In this document: positions 1 to 8,546 of the stretch, piece by piece
Position numbering within the stretch: the first letter of the stretch is position 1
Layout of the letters: every line of letters begins with the position of its first letter
NCBI RefSeq assembly: GCF_001042985.1
Contig: NZ_JYKY01000004.1
Coordinates: 124,001-188,000 of the forward strand
Source of the DNA: Pseudomonas lundensis
Lineage (GTDB): Bacteria; Pseudomonadota; Gammaproteobacteria; Pseudomonadales; Pseudomonadaceae
Reading direction: 5' to 3'
DNA length: 64,000 nucleotides
Translations under genes and position numbers: made by a program
Notes under the pieces: model-generated
What the model was told of the DNA's origin: nothing
Database searches by the model: none
What the model saw: the letters and a program-made list of their open reading frames with translations, nothing else

Positions 1-755
1 CGGACGCTGCCGAACCTGCCAGACACGTCATGTCCGAGGGCGTTAGCCTCCCTTTTGCTGCCCAACAACCGGCGCAGATACCGCCCTTTAACACCGCTGC
101 CGTCGCTGCCGAACCGGCGAAGCACGTCAAGCCTGAAGGCGATACCCAGCCGCTCACCGCCGCACCGCCGACGCTGCCGGAGGTGTTGAACACCGGCGTG
201 TCCACCGCCGCAGGTGACGCACCCCCTGTCGATTCCCACGGCGCAGCGACCCCGGTTGCGCCTGCGAACGACAACCGCGCTCAGGATGACGCGCCTCAGG
301 ACGAGCCGGCTCGCGACCTGCCCCTGGTGGACGACCCGCCTGACGCGTTCGCCGCTTTGATGACCCCCGGCGACAAGCTGCTCGCCCGTTTACAGCCCAC
401 CCCGGCCGTCCCCGTTTTGACGCGGGACGTGCAGCAGTTGCTCAGCGCGTTGCAGCCGCACATCCAGTGCGCTGTCACCCCCACCGGCAGCGCCAGTGTG
501 GTGCAGGTGCATTTGCCGCAGCTCGGGCATGTGGAGGTGCAGTTGGTGACGATTCACGGTCAGTTACAAGTCGATATTCAGGCCAGCCCCGGCAGCCTGT
601 TGCAGTTGCAACTGGCGCGCCATGAGCTGCTGGAGCGTCTGCAACGGGTCAGCCCGGAGCAACCGGTGCACCTGTCATTCAGCAATGCCCAGGACGGCGA
701 TCAGCGCTCGCGTCAGCGGCGCAGTGTGTATGACGAGTGGGAGCCGCAGCCATGA
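1..755 (+). CDS. sctP: Type III secretion needle-length regulator SctP (PscP/YscP-like), 5' partial
   Basis: The frame is open from base 3, so the gene starts before the window; an ATG at 30 is internal or a late start. The visible part is rich in Pro and Ala, with a degenerate repeat (AAEPARHV near base 10, AAEPAKHV near base 115). This is typical of the extended ruler part of YscP/FliK proteins. The last ~100 residues form a compact region matching the C-terminal substrate-switch domain. In this family the protein sets needle length and switches export from needle to late substrates through SctU. The stop overlaps the sctQ start (ATGA). The role comes from fold type and from its position ahead of sctQRSTU; the sequence itself diverges quickly in this family. 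Confidence 0.75.
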   Translation, partial: DAAEPARHVMSEGVSLPFAAQQPAQIPPFNTAAVAAEPAKHVKPEGDTQPLTAAPPTLPEVLNTGVSTAAGDAPPVDSHGAATPVAPANDNRAQDDAPQDEPARDLPLVDDPPDAFAALMTPGDKLLARLQPTPAVPVLTRDVQQLLSALQPHIQCAVTPTGSASVVQVHLPQLGHVEVQLVTIHGQLQVDIQASPGSLLQLQLARHELLERLQRVSPEQPVHLSFSNAQDGDQRSRQRRSVYDEWEPQP

Positions 756-1678
756 ACGGCTTGGGACTTAAGGCGGTCGAGCCGCAGGAGTGGGCGTTGC
801 AGCAACGCCTGGCGGTGTGCCGCAGCCGCTACCCGTTTGAGGACGGGCACGCGCAATTGGCGGTCAGCCATCCTGCGGCGGGTCTTGATATGGCGCTGCG
901 GGTTCACTGGCGCGGCGTGCCGCTGCGCTGGTTGTGTCACCGCGCCTGTCTGGCGCAATGGCTGGCGCCGCGCTTGCAGGAGGCGGCTTTCGCCAGTTTG
1001 CCCCCCGCCCTGCAACTGGCGTTGCTGGAAGTGGAAGCGGCGTCGTTCACCGGCCTGGTGTGGGAGGCCGTCGAGCCGTGTGTGCCGACCGCACGAACCC
1101 CTTGCTTGAGCCTCAGCCTGTCCCGTGGCAGCGAGCAGTTAGTGGGGTGGCTTGAGGGAGATCCCGGCGCGCTGCTGGCCATGCTCGCGCCCCGGCCATT
1201 GCGCGAAATGCAGCCTGTGGCGCTGGTGTTGTCGTTGCAGTGGGGCCCCGTGGCGCTGACCCCCGCGCTGTTGAATTCGGTCTGCCCCGGCGATGTGCTG
1301 CTGTTGCCCCCGCACCACGACGCGCAAAGCCCGTTGCTGGCCCATATCGAAGGGCGCCCGTGGGCGCACGTTCTTCCTGAAGACTCTCACCTCAAGGTAC
1401 TCGCCATGCACACACCGCCCCCGACTGACCCCGACCACGCCCTGGCGGGTCTCGATCAACTAGACGTGCAGGTCAGTTTTGAGGTGGGTCGTCAAACCCT
1501 CGACCTGCACACGCTAGCAGCGCTGGAGCCGGGCGCGCTGATTGATCTGGCCTGCGGGCTGGAAGGCGAGGTGCGCATCCTGGCCAATCAGCGCTGCGTC
1601 GGCACCGGTGAGCTGGTGCGCATTCAGGACCGGTTGGGGGTGCGCGTCACCCGCCTGTTGCCGGGCAGCGCCGCATGA
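752..1678 (+). CDS. sctQ: Type III secretion C-ring (sorting platform) protein SctQ
   Basis: 308 aa from the ATG at 752, which overlaps the sctP stop; a GTG at 737 is a less likely start. The C-terminal ~70 residues (about 235-303) are a SpoA/surface-presentation domain like FliN. SctQ builds the cytoplasmic sorting platform that docks the ATPase and effector-chaperone complexes. The protein is one piece, unlike the split HrcQa/HrcQb of P. syringae Hrp systems, which agrees with a Ysc-type apparatus. The 3' end overlaps sctR by 4 bp. An internal start at 1406 may give a separate C-terminal product. Confidence 0.88.
   Translation: MNGLGLKAVEPQEWALQQRLAVCRSRYPFEDGHAQLAVSHPAAGLDMALRVHWRGVPLRWLCHRACLAQWLAPRLQEAAFASLPPALQLALLEVEAASFTGLVWEAVEPCVPTARTPCLSLSLSRGSEQLVGWLEGDPGALLAMLAPRPLREMQPVALVLSLQWGPVALTPALLNSVCPGDVLLLPPHHDAQSPLLAHIEGRPWAHVLPEDSHLKVLAMHTPPPTDPDHALAGLDQLDVQVSFEVGRQTLDLHTLAALEPGALIDLACGLEGEVRILANQRCVGTGELVRIQDRLGVRVTRLLPGSAA
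1406..1678 (+). CDS. Candidate internal translation product SctQ-C
   Basis: An in-frame ATG (codon 219 of SctQ) has AAGG at 1394-1397, 8 nt upstream, which is good ribosome-binding spacing. The product would be 90 aa and contain just the SpoA domain. In Yersinia YscQ a separate C-terminal product is made from an internal start at about codon 218, and it binds full-length YscQ. The near-identical position here supports the same arrangement. It is inferred from start-site context and family precedent only. Confidence 0.5.
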   Translation: MHTPPPTDPDHALAGLDQLDVQVSFEVGRQTLDLHTLAALEPGALIDLACGLEGEVRILANQRCVGTGELVRIQDRLGVRVTRLLPGSAA

Positions 1679-2334
1679 TTCAGTTACCGGACGAACTCAG
1701 CCTCATCATGGGGCTGGCCTTGCTGGCCCTGTTGCCGTTTATCGCGGTGATGGCCACATCGTTTATCAAAATGACGGTGGTGTTTTCGCTGTTGCGCAAC
1801 GCGCTGGGCGTGCAACAAATCCCGCCCAACATGGCGATGTACGGGCTGGCCATTATTTTGAGTGTGTACGTGATGGCCCCCGTGGGGTTCGCCACCCGCG
1901 ACTACCTGAAAACCCATGAGGTGAGCCTGAGTAAAACCGAATCGGTCGAGTTGTTTCTCGATGAAGGCATGCAGCCGTACCGCGATTTTCTCAAGCGTCA
2001 GATCCAGACCCGCGAGCACGCGTTTTTCGTCGACAGCACGCGGCAGATCTGGCCCGCCGAATACGCCGACCGTCTGGAACCCGACAGCCTGCTGATCCTG
2101 CTGCCTGCGTTCACCGTCAGTGAGCTGACCCGCGCGTTTGAAATCGGCTTTTTGATCTACCTGCCGTTTATTGCCATCGACCTGATCATCTCCAACATCC
2201 TGCTGGCGATGGGGATGATGATGGTGTCGCCGATGACCATTTCGCTGCCGTTCAAACTGTTGCTGTTTGTATTGCTCGACGGCTGGGCGCGCCTGACCCA
2301 TGGGCTGGTCATCAGTTACGGGGTGTGGCCGTGA
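1675..2334 (+). CDS. sctR: Type III secretion export gate protein SctR
   Basis: 219 aa, FliP/YscR family inner-membrane protein. It begins MIQLPDELSLIM, has a hydrophobic N-terminal hairpin (about 10-75), a periplasmic stretch, and two C-terminal membrane segments around 145-210 with the conserved MGMMMVSPM block. With SctS and SctT it forms the helical export gate that proteins pass through. The sequence is extremely close to YscR/PscR from memory (for example RNALGVQQIPPNMAMYGLAI), which places this apparatus in the Ysc family. It overlaps sctQ by 4 bp and sctS by 4 bp (or 10 bp if the upstream sctS GTG is used), so it is translationally coupled. Confidence 0.95.
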   Translation: MIQLPDELSLIMGLALLALLPFIAVMATSFIKMTVVFSLLRNALGVQQIPPNMAMYGLAIILSVYVMAPVGFATRDYLKTHEVSLSKTESVELFLDEGMQPYRDFLKRQIQTREHAFFVDSTRQIWPAEYADRLEPDSLLILLPAFTVSELTRAFEIGFLIYLPFIAIDLIISNILLAMGMMMVSPMTISLPFKLLLFVLLDGWARLTHGLVISYGVWP

Positions 2335-2597
2335 ACAACGCCGACATCCTGCACTTCACCAGCCAGAGCCTGTGGCTGGTGCTGGTGTTGTCGCTGCCCA
2401 CGGTGCTGATTGCCGCCGCCGTCGGGACACTGGTGTCGCTGCTGCAAGCCCTGACGCAAATCCAGGAACAAACCCTGGGCTTCGTCGCCAAGCTGGTGGC
2501 GGTGGTGGTGACCTTGTTTGCCACGGCGGGCTGGATGGGCAACGAGCTGTTCACGTTCGCGGACATGACGCTGCACAAGGTGGCGCTGGTCCGATGA
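2331..2597 (+). CDS. sctS: Type III secretion export gate protein SctS
   Basis: 88 aa, FliQ/YscS family, two long hydrophobic helices with the conserved QALTQIQEQTLGF loop between them. It is a stoichiometric partner of SctR and SctT in the export gate. The GTG at 2331 gives MNNADILHFTSQ and a 4-bp overlap with the sctR stop; a GTG two codons earlier (2325) is also possible. The stop overlaps the sctT start. Confidence 0.93.
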   Translation: MNNADILHFTSQSLWLVLVLSLPTVLIAAAVGTLVSLLQALTQIQEQTLGFVAKLVAVVVTLFATAGWMGNELFTFADMTLHKVALVR

Positions 2598-3382
2598 GCA
2601 TTCAGGACCTGCAACAGCTGCTGCTGGCCTACACGCTGCTGTTGCCGCGCATCCTGTGCTGTTTTGTGGTGATGCCGATCCTGAGCAAACAGATGCTCGG
2701 TGGCGGGCTGGTGCGCAACGGCGTGGCCTGTTCGCTGGCGCTGTTCATCTACCCGGCCGTGGCCGGCACGCTGCCTGCGACCCTGACGGGGCTGGAGCTG
2801 GCGCTGGTGATCGGCAAGGAAATCCTGCTGGGGCTGTTGATCGGCTTTGTGGCGACCATTCCGTTCTGGGCCATTGAGGCCACCGGTTTCATCATCGACA
2901 ACCAGCGCGGTGCCTCGATTGCCTCGACCCTGAACCCGACGCTGGGCAGCCAGACCAGCCCCACCGGGTTATTGCTGACGCAAACCCTGATCACGTTGTT
3001 TTTCTCCGGCGGCGCGTTTTTGATGTTGCTCGGGGCGCTGTTCCAGAGCTACGTGAGCTGGCCGGTGGCGACGTTTTTTCCGTACGTGGGCGAGCAATGG
3101 GTGGTTTTTTTCTACAGCCAGTTCAGCCAGTTGCTCAGCCTGTGCGTGCTGCTGGCCGCGCCGCTGTTGATCGCGATGTTTCTGGCAGAGTTCGGACTGG
3201 CCCTGATCAGCCGATTTGCGCCGTCGCTCAACGTGTTCATTCTGGCCATGCCGATCAAAAGCATCATCGCCAGTTTTTTGCTGGTGATTTACCTCAACGT
3301 CCTGATGACCCACGCCTATGACAGCCTGTTGCTGGCGCTGGACCCGGTGCAGTTACTGACGCCGGTGCTGGAGGGGCGATGA
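2594..3382 (+). CDS. sctT: Type III secretion export gate protein SctT
   Basis: 262 aa, FliR/YscT family with about six membrane segments. Conserved blocks include IGKEILLGLLIGFVAT and ISRFAPSLNVF. It caps the SctR5S4T1 gate in the inner membrane. The ATG at 2594 overlaps the sctS stop. The same frame is open further upstream, but that extension overlaps sctS and is not coding. The 3' end overlaps the sctU start by 4 bp. Confidence 0.94.
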   Translation: MSIQDLQQLLLAYTLLLPRILCCFVVMPILSKQMLGGGLVRNGVACSLALFIYPAVAGTLPATLTGLELALVIGKEILLGLLIGFVATIPFWAIEATGFIIDNQRGASIASTLNPTLGSQTSPTGLLLTQTLITLFFSGGAFLMLLGALFQSYVSWPVATFFPYVGEQWVVFFYSQFSQLLSLCVLLAAPLLIAMFLAEFGLALISRFAPSLNVFILAMPIKSIIASFLLVIYLNVLMTHAYDSLLLALDPVQLLTPVLEGR

Positions 3383-4425
3383 GCGGCGAAAAAAGCGAAC
3401 AGCCCACGCCCAAGAAACTGCGCGATGCGCGGGTCAAGGGGCAGGTGGTCAAAAGCCGTGAAGTGGTGTCCACGGCGTTGATTCTGGCCTTGGTCGCGTT
3501 GTTCATGGGCGCCTCGTCGTACTACATGGAACACTTGGGCGGCCTGATGCTGATGCCCGCCACCTACCTGAACCTGCCCTTTGGCCAGGCCTTCGAGCTG
3601 GTGCTGGAAAACCTCATGCAGGAGCTGGTGTACCTGTGCCTGCCGATACTGGCCGTGGCCGCGCTGGTGGTGATCGCCTCGCACCTGGCGCAATACGGCT
3701 TTCTGCTCAGTGGCGACGCGATCAAGCCCGACCTTAAAAAGATCAACCCGGTGGAAGGGGCGAAGAAGATCTTTTCGGTTCGCAGCCTGGTGGAGTTTCT
3801 CAAGTCCACCCTCAAGGTTGCGCTGTTGACGCTGTTGGTGTGGGTCACCCTGGAGGGCAACCTCAACGCGTTGATTCGCTTGCCCGCCTGCGGCCTGGGC
3901 TGCATTGCACCGGTCATCGGCCTGATGCTTGAGCAGTTGATGCTGGTGTGCGGTGTCGGCTTTGTGCTGATTTCAGCCGCGGACTATGCGTTTGAGCGCT
4001 ATCAGCACAACAAACAGTTGCGCATGAGCAAGGACGAGATCAAGCGTGAGTACAAGGAAATGGAAGGCAGCCCCGAGATCAAGAGCAAACGGCGGCAGTT
4101 TCACCAGGAGCTGCAGACCAGCAACCTGCGCGCTGACGTGCAGCGCTCGTCGGTCATCGTCGCCAACCCTACGCACATCGCCATTGGCATTCGATATGTG
4201 CGGGGCGAGACGCCGTTGCCGCTGATTACCCTCAAATACACCGACGCCCAAGCGCTTCAGGTGCGGCGCATCGCCGAGGAAGAAGGCATCCCGGTTTTGC
4301 AGCGCATCCCGCTGGCGCGCGCGTTGTATCAGGGCGGTCATGTGGATCAGTACATTCCGGCCGATTTGATCGAGCCCACGGCCGAAGTGTTGCGCTGGCT
4401 GGCCGACTTGCACAAAGAACCGTAA
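3379..4425 (+). CDS. sctU: Type III secretion autoprotease/substrate switch SctU
   Basis: 348 aa, FlhB/YscU family. The N-terminal half has four membrane segments (about 30-200), followed by a charged linker and a cytosolic domain with the autocleavage motif NPTH at residues 263-266, the position known for YscU. Cleavage between Asn and Pro lets the apparatus switch substrate class together with SctP. The C-terminal block QRIPLARALY...VDQYIPADLIEPTAEVLRWL is Ysc/Psc-like. It is the last gene of the operon in this window; a short hairpin with a T-run follows at 4437. Confidence 0.95.
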   Translation: MSGEKSEQPTPKKLRDARVKGQVVKSREVVSTALILALVALFMGASSYYMEHLGGLMLMPATYLNLPFGQAFELVLENLMQELVYLCLPILAVAALVVIASHLAQYGFLLSGDAIKPDLKKINPVEGAKKIFSVRSLVEFLKSTLKVALLTLLVWVTLEGNLNALIRLPACGLGCIAPVIGLMLEQLMLVCGVGFVLISAADYAFERYQHNKQLRMSKDEIKREYKEMEGSPEIKSKRRQFHQELQTSNLRADVQRSSVIVANPTHIAIGIRYVRGETPLPLITLKYTDAQALQVRRIAEEEGIPVLQRIPLARALYQGGHVDQYIPADLIEPTAEVLRWLADLHKEP

Positions 4426-4436
4426 ATCCGGCTGAT

Positions 4437-4457
4437 CGTGCAACCTGGCACGCCTTT
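4437..4457 (+). terminator. Probable rho-independent terminator after sctU
   Basis: Stem CGTGC (4437-4441), 6-nt loop, GCACG (4448-4452), followed by CCTTTT. The stem is short but lies 12 bp after the sctU stop, where the operon would be expected to end. Confidence 0.5.
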
Positions 4458-4588
4458 TGTGGTCAATGCTGGCCGGGCGTTGCGTCGGTTTGTCACGCTC
4501 GGCAATGTGCCGCTGCACCCGGCTTTTGCATCAAACCAACGCCCGGCCTGATCGGGCCTCCCTCCATCTCGCCACCACAGGAACTCGG

Positions 4589-5854
4589 ATGCTTGAGCTT
4601 GTTGCTGCGTTTATCTGCCTGACGTCGTTGCTGACGTATGTGAATTACCGTTTTATCGGCCTGCCGCCCACGATTGGCGTGATGGTCACCGCCCTTTTAT
4701 TTTCCCTGCTGTTGCAAGGGTTGAGCGTACTCGGCTATCCGGGCCTCGAAGACCGCGTGCAACAGTTGATCGGCCAGATCGATTTTGGCGATCTGCTCAT
4801 GAACTGGATGCTGGGCTTTTTGCTGTTTGCGGGCGCCTTGCACGTTAACTTCAACGACGTGCGCAGCTACCGCTGGCCAATCGGTTTGTTGGCCACCGTG
4901 GGTGTCTTGATTGCTACCACCGTGATCGGCAGCCTGGCGTACTGGATTTTTGGCCTGTTCGGCTGGCACATCAGCTTCCTCTACTGCCTGCTGTTCGGCG
5001 CGCTGATCTCCCCCACCGATCCGATTGCAGTACTCGGTGTGCTGCGCACCGCCAACGCCTCCAAACCCCTGAAAACCACCATCGTGGGCGAGTCGCTGTT
5101 CAATGATGGCACCGCCGTTGTGGTGTTCACCGTGTTGCTGGGCATTGTCCAGTTGGGCGAAACCCCCAGTGTCAGCGCCACGGCCATGATGTTCGCCCAC
5201 GAAGCCATTGGCGGCGTGGTGTTTGGCGGGCTGATCGGTTATCTGGTGTACCGGATGATCAAAAGCATTGAGCAGTACCAGATCGAAGTCATGCTGACCC
5301 TGGCGCTGGTGATCGGCGGCTCGGCCATGGCCAGCGAGCTGCACGTGTCGGCGCCGATTGCGATGGTGGTGGCCGGTCTGATTATCGGCAATCTGGGCCG
5401 TAACAAAGCCATGAACGAGATGACCCGTCGTTACATGGACGGTTTCTGGGAGTTGCTGGATGACATGCTCAACGCGCTGCTGTTTGCGCTGATCGGCATG
5501 GAGTTGTTGCTGCTGCCGTTCTCGTGGCTGCATTTGCTGGCGGCCAGTGCGTTGGCCGTGGCGATTCTGCTGTCGCGCCTGCTGACCGTCGCCCCGGCCA
5601 TTGTGTTGCTGCGCCGCTGGCGCGCCGTGCCCCGGGGCACCATCCGCATCCTGACCTGGGGCGGCCTGCGGGGCGGGGTGTCGGTTGCTCTGGCACTGGC
5701 GTTGCCGCTGGGCCCGGAGCGCGACCTGATCCTGAGTATCACCTACATCGTGGTGCTGTCGTCGATCCTGTTCCAAGGGTTGACCATCGGCAAACTGGTC
5801 AGACACGTGACCCAAGATGCGCCTGCCCCCGCCGCGGCCGACAGCGCGCATTAA
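4589..5854 (+). CDS. Na+/H+ antiporter, CPA1 (NhaP/YjcE-type) family
   Basis: 421 aa from the ATG at 4589, with CAGGAA 8-13 nt upstream; the frame is open upstream to 4457, but that part lacks a ribosome site and family-like sequence. The protein has 11-12 hydrophobic segments with CPA1 signatures: SPTDPIAVLGVLR, GESLFNDGTAVVVF and LRGGVSVALALALP. The two Asp residues in the first two motifs are the usual ion-binding carboxylates. It exchanges cytoplasmic Na+ (or K+) for protons at the inner membrane, for pH and salt homeostasis. It is monocistronic, followed by a GC-rich hairpin. Confidence 0.9.
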   Translation: MLELVAAFICLTSLLTYVNYRFIGLPPTIGVMVTALLFSLLLQGLSVLGYPGLEDRVQQLIGQIDFGDLLMNWMLGFLLFAGALHVNFNDVRSYRWPIGLLATVGVLIATTVIGSLAYWIFGLFGWHISFLYCLLFGALISPTDPIAVLGVLRTANASKPLKTTIVGESLFNDGTAVVVFTVLLGIVQLGETPSVSATAMMFAHEAIGGVVFGGLIGYLVYRMIKSIEQYQIEVMLTLALVIGGSAMASELHVSAPIAMVVAGLIIGNLGRNKAMNEMTRRYMDGFWELLDDMLNALLFALIGMELLLLPFSWLHLLAASALAVAILLSRLLTVAPAIVLLRRWRAVPRGTIRILTWGGLRGGVSVALALALPLGPERDLILSITYIVVLSSILFQGLTIGKLVRHVTQDAPAPAAADSAH

Positions 5855-5896
5855 CCCCGCCACCCGGCACAGACCCTCTGGGCGCTGACGAGCCGT

Positions 5897-5920
5897 GCGA
5901 GGCTGCCAATGCAGCCTCGC
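5897..5920. terminator. Perfect GC-rich hairpin after the antiporter gene
   Basis: GCGAGGCTGC (5897-5906), loop CAAT, GCAGCCTCGC (5911-5920). The 10-bp stem is perfect but has no clear U-tract, so termination is probable rather than certain. Confidence 0.5.
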
Positions 5921-6094
5921 CCCTCAACAGCGACTACGTAAGACCTTTCTTGCATCCTTGTGGGTGCTTCCCTGCACGTTGACTACACTGAATCTCGTTT
6001 GGCTGAAGGCGCTTTCGGCAATGGCCTGAGTGCGCCTGTTCGTTCGGGTTTTCCTTACATACCCAATGTGTACATAACGGAAAAGGGGAAAGGG

Positions 6095-6475
6095 ATGAGT
6101 ACATCTGCTGCTTATGCGTCACCCGCGGCAACGCCCAGGCGTCACGTGGGTGCTTATATTTTGATCGTCGCGGCACTGGTGGCACTGGTCATCACGGCGT
6201 GGCGCTTCTTCACCCCGCTGTCGGGCATTGATGGCTCGGGCGGAGCGATGACGGCGATGTTTGCCGAGCTGGTGATGGTTGTACTCGGGCTGTTACTGCT
6301 CAAAAGCCATGCAGGCGGGCTGCGAGGCTTTCTCCTGTTTTTGAGTTGGGCGGGGATTATCGGGACCTTTATCGCCGCCCTGTTTTTGCACGGGTGGTGG
6401 ACTGCCGCCGTGCTGGCAGTGGGCGCGGTGGGTGTCGTGATTGAAACCTTCACCCCGGCAACCAGGAGCGCGTGA
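6095..6475 (+). CDS. Small membrane subunit of PQQ-dependent dehydrogenase (SldB-like)
   Basis: 126 aa with four hydrophobic segments (about 22-40, 52-69, 76-92, 96-115). The start at 6095 follows AAAGGGGAAAGGG, a strong ribosome site; longer upstream readings lack one. It sits 1 nt ahead of a quinoprotein gene. A ~126-residue four-helix membrane protein followed by a large secreted PQQ subunit is the layout of the SldB-SldA polyol dehydrogenases of acetic acid bacteria, and equals the N-terminal membrane domain of glucose/quinate dehydrogenases. It probably anchors the large subunit and passes electrons to ubiquinone. The assignment rests on size, topology and neighbour. Confidence 0.7.
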   Translation: MSTSAAYASPAATPRRHVGAYILIVAALVALVITAWRFFTPLSGIDGSGGAMTAMFAELVMVVLGLLLLKSHAGGLRGFLLFLSWAGIIGTFIAALFLHGWWTAAVLAVGAVGVVIETFTPATRSA

Positions 6476-6476
6476 C

Positions 6477-8465
6477 ATGACTGGAATGAAAAAACACCTT
6501 TTGAGCGCCCCTGCCTTGTGCATGCTCGCGGGCATTTCCACGGCCCAGGCCGACACCTACACCGTACCCGCGCCGCTGCTGGCCCCGTCGAACGTATCGG
6601 CCGAGAGCGCCAAGCTGCCGACGCCGAACGGCAAGGAATGGGACAGCTTTCACGGTCAGTTGAGTGCGCAAAAGTATTCGCCCCTCACGCAAATCAATAA
6701 GGACAACGTCGGCAACCTGACCAAAGTCTGGCAGTACTTCACCGGGGACATGTCCACCGGCACCGGCAAAATCCCGCCGTCTGTCTGGTCGGCCACGCCG
6801 ATTTTTGCCAATGACACCTTGTACATCGGCACGCCGTTTTACCGAATCATTGCCCTCGAACCCGAGACCGGCAAAGAGAAATGGATGTTTGATACCAAGT
6901 CGCCTCTGGTGGCCGAAACCCAGCCCGCGTTGAAATCCCGGGGCGTGGCCTATTGGCAGGAGAAAACCCCGCAAGCGGGCGTGGCCTGCCAGAAAGTCGT
7001 GTACCTGGGCAACATGACGGCGCAGCTGTTTGCGGTCGATGCCGACACCGGAAAGCCGTGCGAAAACTTCGGCAAAAATGGCGTCGTAGACATCAACCAG
7101 TGGAACACCCTCAACGCCAAATGGCCGCTGTCGGTCCTGCAACCGCCTACCGTGATTGGCGACAAACTGATCGTGGGCTGGGCGGGCAAAGACTGGGAAT
7201 ACGAAGTCGAATCACCGGGCTCGCTGTTCGCCCTGAACGCCCGCACCGGCGAGCTGGAATGGGAGTTCAAACCGATTCCGCCTGAAGAAGAGGGCAAAAC
7301 CGGTACGGCCAACATCTGGACGGCCATGTCTTACGACCCGGCGCTGGGATTGCTGTACATCCCGGTGTCCTCGCCGTCGCCCAACTACTGGGGCGGCAAC
7401 CGCACCAAGCCGATCCCGTTGGGCACATCTACCACCGCGCTGGATATCAACACCGGCAAAGTCGTCTGGTCGCGTCAGTGGGTTCACCATGACCTGTGGG
7501 ATTACGACATCAACTCGGCACCGACGTTGATGGACATTACGGTGAATGGCAAACCGGTGGCTGCCTTGGTGCAAGCGACCAAGATGGGCTTCCTGTTCAC
7601 GGTTGACCGGCGTACCGGCGAAGACGTGTGGCCGATCGAGGAGCGTCCGGTGCCGCAGGGCGATGCCGATGGCGAAGTGTACTCACCGACCCAGCCGTTC
7701 CCGACCAAACCTGCGCCGTTGATGGACCAGTCCAAGAAACCGGCGATCTGGAAAGTCGCGGACATCGTTGGCTTTGGCCAGTGCTCGAAGATGTGGGACG
7801 GTCTGGAATACAACGGCATGTACTCGCCGCCGAGCACCAAAGGCAATGGCGTGCTCGCCTACCCGGACAGTGCCGGTGGCGTGCAGTGGGGCGGGGTTGC
7901 GTTTGACCCGGTCAACCAGGTGGCCATCGTGAACACCTCGCACATCGTGCAGATGATCAAACTGTGGGACCGCGCCGCGTACGACAAACAGCCCAAGGAC
8001 GCCGGTAACGAAAACGGCTTCTACCCGCAGATCGGCGCGCCGTATGGCATGTCCTTGCTGAACGCGCAGAACTGGGCCGGCATGCCGTGCTGGGCGCCGC
8101 CGTTCGGCGAAATCGTGGCCCTGGACATGCGCACCGGCGACGTGAAGTGGCGTCGCCCGATGGGCGCGGTTCAGCAGTGGGGCTGGTACATGCCGCAAGA
8201 CATGGGCTCACCCACCATCGGTGGCCCGGCGGTGACGGCGGGCGGCGTGATCTTCATCGGTGCCTCGATGGACGCCAAAGTCCGTGCCTACGCGCTGGAT
8301 GACGGCAAGGAACTGTGGTCCGACATCGTCATGGCCCCCGCCGTGGCCAACCCTGCGGTGTACGAATACAAAGGCCGGCAATACGTGGCCTTCGTCGCGG
8401 GGGGCAACTCGATCCTCAAGGATCAAGTGGGCGATCAGGTGGTGGTGTACGCATTGCCCAAGTAA
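6477..8465 (+). CDS. PQQ-dependent (glucose/quinate/polyol family) dehydrogenase, large subunit
   Basis: 662 aa. AGGAGC at 6463-6468 supports the ATG at 6477 over the one at 6486. The signal peptide ends near ...ISTAQA (about 22), so the enzyme is periplasmic. It has an eight-bladed beta-propeller of the quinoprotein type, with repeated tryptophan-docking-like motifs (LDINTGKVVWSRQ, LDMRTGDVKWRRP, YALDDGKELWSD) and the HHDLWDYD signature of the membrane-bound glucose/quinate/glycerol branch. It would oxidise a sugar, polyol or quinate in the periplasm and feed electrons to quinone through the small subunit. The substrate cannot be read from sequence. No PQQ synthesis genes are in the window. 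Confidence 0.82.
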   Translation: MTGMKKHLLSAPALCMLAGISTAQADTYTVPAPLLAPSNVSAESAKLPTPNGKEWDSFHGQLSAQKYSPLTQINKDNVGNLTKVWQYFTGDMSTGTGKIPPSVWSATPIFANDTLYIGTPFYRIIALEPETGKEKWMFDTKSPLVAETQPALKSRGVAYWQEKTPQAGVACQKVVYLGNMTAQLFAVDADTGKPCENFGKNGVVDINQWNTLNAKWPLSVLQPPTVIGDKLIVGWAGKDWEYEVESPGSLFALNARTGELEWEFKPIPPEEEGKTGTANIWTAMSYDPALGLLYIPVSSPSPNYWGGNRTKPIPLGTSTTALDINTGKVVWSRQWVHHDLWDYDINSAPTLMDITVNGKPVAALVQATKMGFLFTVDRRTGEDVWPIEERPVPQGDADGEVYSPTQPFPTKPAPLMDQSKKPAIWKVADIVGFGQCSKMWDGLEYNGMYSPPSTKGNGVLAYPDSAGGVQWGGVAFDPVNQVAIVNTSHIVQMIKLWDRAAYDKQPKDAGNENGFYPQIGAPYGMSLLNAQNWAGMPCWAPPFGEIVALDMRTGDVKWRRPMGAVQQWGWYMPQDMGSPTIGGPAVTAGGVIFIGASMDAKVRAYALDDGKELWSDIVMAPAVANPAVYEYKGRQYVAFVAGGNSILKDQVGDQVVVYALPK

Positions 8466-8490
8466 TGCCTGACACCTGCATGCGCAGTGG

Positions 8491-8541
8491 CTGCCGCCCT
8501 GCGGCGGGCTTTGAGGTTTAAAGCCCGTCGCGGGGTGGCAG
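8491..8541. terminator. Bidirectional hairpin between the quinoprotein and lysR genes
   Basis: A long imperfect stem with core CGGGCTTT (8505-8512), 7-nt loop, AAAGCCCG (8520-8527), extended outward by CTGCC/GGCAG. It lies between convergent genes. Confidence 0.55.
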
Positions 8542-8546
8542 TACGT

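Noticed and set aside
4457..4588. N-terminal extension of the Na+/H+ antiporter
   Set aside because: No ribosome site; residues are polar and unlike the family, whereas 4589 has CAGGAA and a family-like start.
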